Assembly (NCBI GenBank): GCA_964017185.1
Contig: OZ024879.1
Location: forward strand, 25,981,456 to 26,045,455
Reading direction: 5' to 3'
Origin: Rugalucina vietnamica
Lineage: Eukaryota > Mollusca > Bivalvia > Lucinida > Lucinidae
DNA length: 64,000 nt
The position numbers and the translations under genes are program-made. Below, piece after piece: positions 57,430-64,000 of this stretch (position 1 is its first letter; every line of letters begins with the position of its first letter). The notes below the pieces were generated by a model, which worked only from the letters and a program-made list of their open reading frames with translations, had not been told where the DNA came from and ran no database searches.

Positions 57430-58423
57430 CGCGACCCGTTTTACGAGGCGACTGAATGAACCACTACGACATGGAGTCCTCTATGGAAACACTCTAGAAA
57501 CTCATTAAAATATTATTGTATTAGTTTAACTTTAATTATATTTATTTGAATTCCACCAGGTAAAGAGCATGCATACTATCACACAGAATAAATGAGGATC
57601 AGAACGAAAGCTTATCTCTTGCCACATTAATTTCCTACATCGTAACCATCGCACTGGGTATGGCTGAAATACTGTTGGAGGTCTGCAATAAACAAAATTA
57701 GTTGTGTGGCTCGGCAGAATGTAGCTACGAGTACATGTCGGATATTGCCTCCATCGCACTTCGTATTGCATGATGACTGTCGAATGGACTCAAACCGAAA
57801 CATCGACAAAATAAGCCTCATCAAGCTGATAATCTGTTTTAAAATACACGTATATACATATCAGAATGAATTATGTTCGCTCACGAGACAGCACGTGAAA
57901 CTGTAGTTTTTACATCTAATAAATACACATATATCTGAACATGTATTTGATTTTTTAATTCAGTTATACGTCACTTTCAAGATTATTTCAGCTCATATGA
58001 GACGCACCAATCAGTAGGTGGTACAAAAACGGGAGTACCCTAAGAAAAAAAAACCTGGCACACCCGCAAGCAGTACTTGGTTTGTCTCACATGTGGCCAG
58101 TGTGGGGCTCGAACCAACACCAGGCACGGCGGTGAGATGATCGAGTGATTAAGAAACAGCGCTCTCAACCGCTGCTTGCGTAATTTTTAAATCATTAGAG
58201 GCGATCAACTTATCCTAGCCACATTATCTGTACCCGCATTCAAGAAATAAATGTTCAAAGAAGGATTGGTCGCGGATCCGCTCTTCTGTCGAAATTTACG
58301 ATCGAGCTTCAGGCTTCAATCGTAAAAAAATCAACAAGAGAAAATCATATACATGCGGACTGCCTTCTCACTAGACACTTTATCCACAAATTTACGATTT
58401 TAGTATTAAATGGTGATTCTTGC

Positions 58424-58463
<40 letters not shown>

Positions 58464-58805
58464 CTCTTATTTTCGTTTGCATTTTCACAAAGGCGAAAAA
58501 AAGGAAGAAATAAAGATTAGAAAAAAGAAAGTTTTGTCCCACCCGGCCTCGAACCCAGGACCTTCGGGTTTTATTCTTTACACGCTACCTACTGAGGTAG
58601 ACATCTTGGACAATGGACTATTTCATTGTTTGCCTGTCTTATTTAATTCATCTCCGTTGTGCTATTGCTATTTTTGACCAAGTAATTCTCCATATCGCCC
58701 CTCGCCTTCGTATCAAATATGCCCTCACGAGTCGTCGCCCATCACATAGAAAGGCGTAACCGCACGCGCCAGCAAAATTTACGTTCAAAAGTGAAAAATG
58801 TCTAA
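57430..58805 (-). repeat. Right arm of inverted repeat pair E
   Basis: Counterpart of 53013-54350. It carries the same tRNA-like module on the minus strand (complement of CCTCAGTAGGTAGCG and CTGGGTTCGAGGCCGGG, 58537-58600) and a T39 tract (58425-58463). It is longer than the left arm because SINE-B is inserted at 57965-58182. Confidence 0.8.
57965..58182 (-). repeat. SINE-B, best copy
   Basis: The minus strand begins 'GCAAGCAGCGGTTGAGAGCG', has the B box 'GTTGGTTCGAGCCCCACACT', then 'CCAAGTACTGCTTGCGGGTG', 'TACTCCCGTTTTTGTACCACC' and 'TGAAATAATCTTGAAAG'. Head plus body show it to be a tRNA-derived SINE. It is absent from the left arm of pair E, so it arrived after the inverted duplication. 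Confidence 0.7.
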
Positions 58806-58964
58806 TTGAAATTATTCATTTTATAAACCTGCCATTCTATTTATGTGTTGCCTCTGTTACGAAAGTACCAAAATGCAAGTTGATTTGCACAAACATGCAT
58901 TATAAAATTTTGATTTCATGTGTGTGAAGCCACCGTAGCAGCAGAGACTGATGATGTAATTGAC
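58806..58964. other. No recognisable feature
   Basis: Flank between element E and the ACCGG block. Confidence 0.35.
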
Positions 58965-59285
58965 TGCCCAACAAACTGGGGTAGAACCGAAACGCCACTG
59001 AAACATACCGTAACGCGACCGGCAACCGTGAACAACCGGTGCAATACCGGGCCTTACCGTAGTAGAACCGGAGCTAACCGGCATGCACCGGGACGAATCA
59101 GGGGTAAGACCGGGGAAAACCGTGGCTCCACCGGGGTCCTTCGTTTCTCAAACCGTAGCTTCGACGGGGTAACACCAGGACTGTGAGAACAAAATCATTT
59201 TGTTTAGAAAATGTTCCCCGGTTTACCACGGTAAACCGGCTTGACTTAACCGGGGTAGAACCGGGACAGTGAGAACGGGGCTTTA
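58965..59285. repeat. Quasi-periodic ACCGG block
   Basis: ACCGGG, ACCGTA, CCGGTG and their complements recur about every 12-25 bases. GGTTTACCACGGTAAACC (59220-59237) is a perfect 18-bp palindrome. 'CAGGACTGTGAGAAC' and 'GGGACAGTGAGAACGGGGCT' are repeated near the end. Frames over it (58920-59186) are biased translation, not a gene. Confidence 0.65.
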
Positions 59286-59325
59286 ATAAATGCTACAATG
59301 TTTTTGTGTTTTTTTTTTTCACCCG

Positions 59326-59358
<33 letters not shown>
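59326..59358 (+). repeat. (ATC)11 microsatellite
   Basis: Eleven perfect ATC units. Confidence 0.95.
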
Positions 59359-59360
<2 letters not shown>

Positions 59361-59459
59361 AGTGAAGGGTTGAAAATCCAGATAAGATTGTCGAAAAACA
59401 CGTTATAAGTCTGTGCAGTCAAATATACGAATTGTGTGTGCAATCTAAGACAAGTCTGA

Positions 59460-59683
59460 GAGTGAGAATGTTCTTTTTTCGTTATGATTTTGAAAAAAGA
59501 AATTACTCCAGGGTGTTGGTCTGACCCCACCTCGGGGTATATTACCATAAAATTCAAAACTTTTCTTCTCTGAAACAGTTTGGCCAATTTAAGCCAAATT
59601 TTATCAGAAACATCTATACAAAGATGGGACTAATTTGTTTATGAATAATCCTGGTCACATGACCAAGATGGCTGCCATGCCCA
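59460..59683 (-). repeat. Repeat R4 fragment interrupted at 59683
   Basis: Minus-strand words 'GGGCATGGCAGCCATCTTGG', 'TCATGTGACCAGGATT', 'AAATTTGGCTTAAATTGGCC' and 'GTTTCAGAGAAG' match R4 at 42760-42880. The match stops at 'CCCATATTAG', where element F begins. Confidence 0.7.
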
Positions 59684-59835
59684 TATTAGTCAGGGGTGGT
59701 CGGGATTCCCGTTCGACTTTGGTGCCGATTTATGGTGACCTATGCCAAATTGTATTTGAGGGTAAAACTAATGAAAATAGGCTGGTCACCCATCTAGATT
59801 TTACTTCTGAACGGAATGATGACGTCATCAAAATG

Positions 59836-60784
59836 GCACATATTGCGTATTTACTACGTATATGTGTTTTCCATTGTATCTTATGAGGATCGGGCTCTCT
59901 TGCAACCTCCTTATGATTACCGATGTCAAATTGTACCTTTGGAGACTACTAATGATAATCAACAGGATAATCATCTGGATTGTACGTCTGGGCAGAATTG
60001 TGACGTCATCAAAATTTTGTATATTACGTATATATGTCACATATGCATTATTCATTAAATACTTTTGTGATCGGGACCTCTTGCAAGCTGTTCTTGGTGA
60101 TCTACGTCAACTTGCACGTTATTGGATAATGTATGAAAAACAGTGGATCAACTATTTGGGTTTGACGTCTGGACAGGATGATGACGTCATCAAAATTGCC
60201 TTAAATACGTATATGCTATATACAATTGTTGCCCATTGTATCCTATGGTGACTCTCTTGCAAGTTGTAATCGCTGACCGATGCCCAGTTGTGCTTTAGGA
60301 CATAACTAATGAAAATCACTAGGTAATCTTTCTTGGTTTCACGTCTGGGCAGAATGATGACGTCATCAATATTGCGTCTATTGCGTAAATGTCATGTGCA
60401 TGTATATCCATTACAATCCTATGGTATCCGTGACTCTTCTGCAGCATATTGTTTTTGATCTATGCAGAATTTCAATTTTGGAAATAACATCAGCGTGTCA
60501 CCTATCAGAGTTTGATATCTTAAAAGGATAGTGACGTCATCAAAATTGTATATTTAACGTAGATGCCATTTATTTAAATTGTCTATTGTATCCCGTGCGA
60601 CCGGGACTCCCTCTTTCTCAATTTAACGCAGGTAGATATACCTATTAATACCTAAAGGCATGTAAACAAATAGAACCTGTTGGCGTAATCAAGTCATTCA
60701 TGTGCTTTCTCAATCGCCAAGTGTTTAACATTGTTCAAAAGTCATACGCTTACACACCACCAGCAATATTTTTACACAAATCAT
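59836..60784 (+). repeat. Left arm of element F, ~180-bp units with TGACGTCA
   Basis: Diverged tandem units share 'GATCGGGACTCTCTTGCAAG', 'ACGTCTGGGCAGAATGATG' and 'ATTGTATCCTATGG'. TGACGTCA palindromes lie at 59820, 60001, 60182, 60358 and 60532, i.e. 181, 181, 176 and 174 bp apart (the first just outside the aligned part). The inner edge (60748-60784) overlaps the last ~12 codons of the gene. Confidence 0.85.
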
Positions 60785-63055
60785 CTTCAGCTCCACAGTA
60801 GCACAAATCAGTGCAAACAAATTGTTTGCTTTGCACTTGCATCGAGAAGTTTCGCACGCAGTCTTGTTGCAACCACATTTGACCAGCTGCAGAAGTGTAT
60901 CGGGGGCTGGAGGCAATGTTGTCATAACGGGAATATATTTACTGTCGAGAAATTTTCGATCCGAGTAGAGTCTGCAATATGATAGGCATTGCTTGCTGGC
61001 CCCCTAATCGTAAAGAGCGTGTTTCAGTTTTCAGCGATCTTTCCACGTCATATCTGTCAAAAATGAGATGAACCGTTTCATAGCGGTCAAACATCCTTGT
61101 GACTTTGGTGCAAAAATGATCTGAAAGGTCTTTGCAAGTTTTGATAGATTTTGGTTTGTCCAAACTCTGTACAATAACCATTGCATCTACAACAGCAACC
61201 CTATCTGTCTTTTCAATATTTTCTGTACAAGCATTTGTCGTCGTCATGTCTGTTTTCTTTTCTAGAATCGCCATGAGCTTACTCTTCTCGGAACAATGAT
61301 GCATTGAGCCGTCCGCGGCAAACAAGGCTCTTGGAACAACAGATAACTCATATGTACCTACAGTATCTTCAAGGCTGATTTCTGGTCTGGAATTTGCACT
61401 AATTAGCATTCTTGCAAAAAGGCCTCTGTCTTCTTTCAGTTCAATAGTTTTGTCCCCAACTTTGAGCTTGGTTTCTTTCAATGAGCTTTTCCAAGTTTTG
61501 AGAGACAGTTTCTTCATAGGGTCCCAGAAAATTGTGATTCTTGTTTTCAATCTGTATTCAACTAATTCATCAAATTTACCTGATCCTTTTTGCTCAAGGG
61601 TTTCAATGTCTCTCTGAATATCAACAGCTACTACTGCTTTTGACAAAATATTGATAATATCATCACCGTCACATTCAAAGGGATTAGTGAAACCTTGCAA
61701 AGTCGTTGTCAGTGACAGAGCTGACACAATTACCTTCGTTCGCGCTGTGTTTGTAAGTTCATAGTGCTTGGAAGAAAGATTTTTATCGACGTCAGCGTTC
61801 TGTTTTGATTCAACTTTGAGCCTTGCCAATTCAGGGGCCACTAAGAAGAATCTTGTCCGGGCCGTCTGATTCTGTGTTATCCCAACAATGCACCGGCTAC
61901 CTTCATCCATCGGTTCACCTGTTCTAACGCATGATCTGCACGTAGCACACAAACTGCAATCTTCGACTTATTTACAACCCAATTATACCACTTACAAATT
62001 CTTCCAGAGAGTAGGATTGATCTTTTGCAGTGACAACATTTCTGACAGGTATAGTGGGATCATTCTTCCATAGTTCAGCCTGTCTGTTGCAAAGAAGTAC
62101 TAAGTGAACTGCTCTAGTGCATTCAAATAAAGAAGTACTAAGTGAACTGCTCTAGTGCATTCAAATGCATTGCCCAGTCGCCATTTTGAACAGCCTTGAT
62201 AAATTCTAGCATCAACATTACCATCCGATAATACCAACATTGCCTGATATATCTTTTTGCCCTCCTGCTGAAACTAGAAAATATAGTCTCAAAGTTCGAT
62301 GCCGTCATATACTGTTGCAGCACCTCATGCCCCTTAGAAATCTTCTCGATGGAAGAGAGATTACTGCAGTTGTCAATGAATTTTCCAACTTCCCCACTAC
62401 TTTCACAGAATAATTCGGCGTTGTGCTTAGAAAAAGCCTCCATGTTCATGGAAAACAGTGATAAGAGGGTGATGGTGTGCACTTTTACTCCTCACTTGAC
62501 ATGATTCCCATCTATGGTTTGCTTAATGGTTGTCTGATCACACAAGTCGACATGAAGCCACGCTGCGTCTATTCCAGAACTGTCAGTGTAGCATCCAATT
62601 GTTCTTAACATTGCAATAACTACATGAAGTTCGCCAGGTCGAAGAATGATGTTGCTACATTCATTTTTATTGCCATTAGCAATTTTTGCGCTGGCTTATA
62701 TAGACCCAGGTCAAGTGATATAACTGTTTTTCTTTCTTCTACAATTACTGCACTTATACCCTGTGCTTGTTTGAGAACCGTCAACAGTGTGGACAACTCA
62801 TGCGCCGGTGCAGCAATTAATGGTGGGGTTGATACACGAGTTAACGGCAGTAATTTGCTTATAATGGAATTCAGAGCTAACCAAGTCGGTGGACCTGCCA
62901 CACTTTGTTCAGTGTCTGGTTCCACACTGCGTGTAAGGCCACAGATAGCCGCTAAAAGCCAGCACAGATCGTTAGAATCCGATGTCTTATTTACAGATGT
63001 TGGAAATTGTCCTAGTTTCGGACATTCTGGCTTTGCATTATTTGAAAAGTTGATA
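60750..63055 (-). pseudogene. Uncharacterised metazoan multicopy protein family, frameshifted and internally deleted
   Basis: Minus-strand pieces in family order: 'CWLLAAICGLT', 'PPLIAAPAHELSTLLTVLKQ' and 'VISLDLGLYKPA' (63055-62655); after a frameshift 'LRPGELHVVIAMLRTIG' and 'SSGIDAAWL'; a stop at ~62494 just before 'GVKVHTITLLSLF' (62482-62138, with 'AVQNGDWAMHLNALEQFT'); a second stop; 'YFFATDRLNYGRMIPLYL'; two frame changes around 'DHALEQVNRWMKVAG'; then 337 open codons (61952-60939) with 'GITQNQTARTRFFLVAPELA', 'VVDAMVIVQSL' and 'HLIFDRYDVERSLKTETRSL' at ~residue 299. After ~60940 the frame jumps to 'LPPAPDTLLQLVKCGC' and a Cys-rich tail ('CKCKANNL', 'CTDLCYCG'), stop at 60750-60752. 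I know this family only as uncharacterised genes in cnidarians and molluscs; ~200 residues of its usual C-terminal half and its N-terminus are missing. A 39-40-bp duplication (62091-62170) adds damage. Function unknown. Confidence 0.8.
62091..62170. repeat. ~40-bp tandem duplication inside the element F gene
   Basis: 'AAGAAGTACTAAGTGAACTG' plus 'CTCTAGTGCATTCAAAT' occurs twice in direct succession. It lies at the second in-frame stop and helps to explain the disrupted reading frame. Confidence 0.85.
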
Positions 63056-64000
63056 TGATTTGTGTAAAAATATTGCTGGTGGTGTGTATGCGTATGACTT
63101 TTGAGCAATGTTAAACAATTGGCGATTGAGAAAGCACATGAATGACTTGATTACGCCAATAGGTTCTATTTAATTACATGCCTTTAGGTTTTAATAGGTA
63201 CATCTACCTGCATAAAATTGAGAAAGAAGGAGCCCCGATCGCATGGGATACAAAAGACAATGTAAATAAATGGCATCTACGTTAAATATACAATTTTGAT
63301 GACGTCACTATCCTTTTAATCATCAAATTCTGATAGGTGACACGCTGATTTTATGTTATTTCCAAAATTGAAATTCTGCATAGATCACCAACAATATGCT
63401 GCAAAAAAGTCACGGTCACAATAGGATTGTTATGGATATACGTGCACATGGCATTAACGCAATTGACGCAATATTGATGACGTCATCATTCTGCCCAGTC
63501 GTGAAACCAAGAAAGATTACCTAGTGATTTTCATTAGTTATCTCCTAAAGCACAATTGGGCATGGGTCAGCGGTTACAGCTTGCAAGAGAGTCACCATAG
63601 GATACAATGGGCAACAACTGTATATAGCATATACGTATTTAAGGCAATTTTGATGACGTCATCATCCTGTCCAGACGTCAAACCCAAATAGTTCATCCAC
63701 TGTTTTTCATACATTATCCAATAACGTGCAAGTTGACGTAGATCACCAAGAACAGATTGCAAGAGGTCCCGATCACAAACGTATTTAATGAATAATGCAT
63801 ATATGGCATATATACGTAATATACACAATTTTGATGACGTCACAATTCTGCCCAGACGTACAATCAAGATGATTATCCTGTTGATTATCATTAATGGTCT
63901 CCAAAGGTACAATTTGGCATCGGTAATCATAAGGAGGTTGCAAGAGAGCCCGATCCTCATAAGATACAATGGAAAACACATATACGTAGTAAATACGCAA
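63055..64000 (-). repeat. Right arm of element F, truncated by the window end
   Basis: Reverse complement of the left arm. Copies of TGACGTCA at 63300, 63478, 63654 and 63835 (178, 176 and 181 bp apart). A few substitutions and small indels separate it from the left arm. The inverted copy of the gene's last codons is present at its inner edge. Confidence 0.85.

Larger units (their letters stand above)
59684..64000 (-). mobile_element. Element F: transposon-like unit with long inverted arms around a multicopy-family gene
   Basis: Two arms (59836-60784 and 63055-64000, the second cut by the window edge) are near-identical inverted copies of at least 946 bp. They enclose 2.27 kb with the remains of one minus-strand gene. 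The left boundary at ~59684 is placed where R4 similarity stops. If the right arm mirrors the left, the element ends ~150 bp past the window. The gene encodes no recognisable DDE, RT or tyrosine-recombinase domain, so the way it moves is unknown. The copy is internally deleted and frameshifted. Confidence 0.75.

Noticed and set aside
59836..60251. Paired 129-codon frames in both arms of element F (59862-60251 and 63592-63981)
   Set aside because: Their similarity follows from the arms being inverted copies. The peptide follows the ~180-bp unit and has no independent evidence of coding.
60939..61952. A complete 337-residue gene
   Set aside because: The open frame is the middle of a longer family protein. 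The matching N-terminal and Cys-rich C-terminal parts lie on either side in other frames, and its apparent start is a TTG codon inside coding-like sequence.
62624..63058. Plus-strand 144-codon frame
   Set aside because: It is the antisense shadow of the element F gene, whose minus-strand reading has clear family motifs.

Overview
This is a eukaryotic window, most likely from the genome of a bivalve mollusc or a close relative. The DNA is visibly AT-rich and rich in TACATGTA-like words. It carries tRNA-derived SINEs, decayed non-LTR retrotransposons, and a repeat containing 'GGCATGGCGGCCATCTTGG' and 'CTCAGGTGAGC' that is common in bivalve sequence. The taxonomic call is inference. I found no intact host gene, no rRNA and no convincing functional tRNA. 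What can be read is mobile DNA in many layers.

Layout. 0.7-1.2 kb: a palindromic ACGTGSCACGT array bounded by 20-bp inverted repeats, then repeat R1. 2.66-8.86 kb: two ~364-bp inverted arms enclosing hairpin repeats, an internally deleted LINE fragment and three clusters of a TTCGCTATTGACAGCC palindrome. 9.4-10.2 kb: a giant hairpin with tRNA-like ends and a possible transposase tail. 10.7-14.4 kb: R1, R2, SINE-B and an R1-related repeat. 15.2-17.9 kb: two decayed LINEs placed 5' to 5'. 18-24.7 kb: R1, a tRNA-like sequence, R2, R3, SINE-A and much unassigned DNA. 25.03-29.48 kb: ~572-bp inverted arms around R3, a ~478-bp foldback and an R1 fragment. 30.6-38.7 kb: a minisatellite and two nested inverted pairs, with a block of TACG-centred palindromes. 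39-44.5 kb: R2, SINE-A, a near full-length R1, repeat R4 inserted in a second ACGTGSCACGT array, a third such array and a LINE fragment. 44.5-52.7 kb: a ~50-bp-unit satellite with a ~1.98-kb higher-order repeat, interrupted by a 5'-truncated LINE with a 622-codon open frame. 53.0-58.8 kb: inverted arms of ~1.1-1.3 kb carrying tRNA-like modules, with R4-in-R3 and SINEs inside. 59.7-64 kb: a transposon-like element with inverted arms of ~0.95 kb or more, built from ~180-bp units that each carry a TGACGTCA (or equivalent) palindrome, around the remains of a gene from an uncharacterised metazoan multicopy family.

The genes do not form a host pathway. The interest lies in the structures: seven inverted-repeat elements in 64 kb, clear nested insertions that give relative ages, and the 59.7-64 kb element, which physically links a known but unexplained protein family to a mobile architecture and is the best candidate for an undescribed system.
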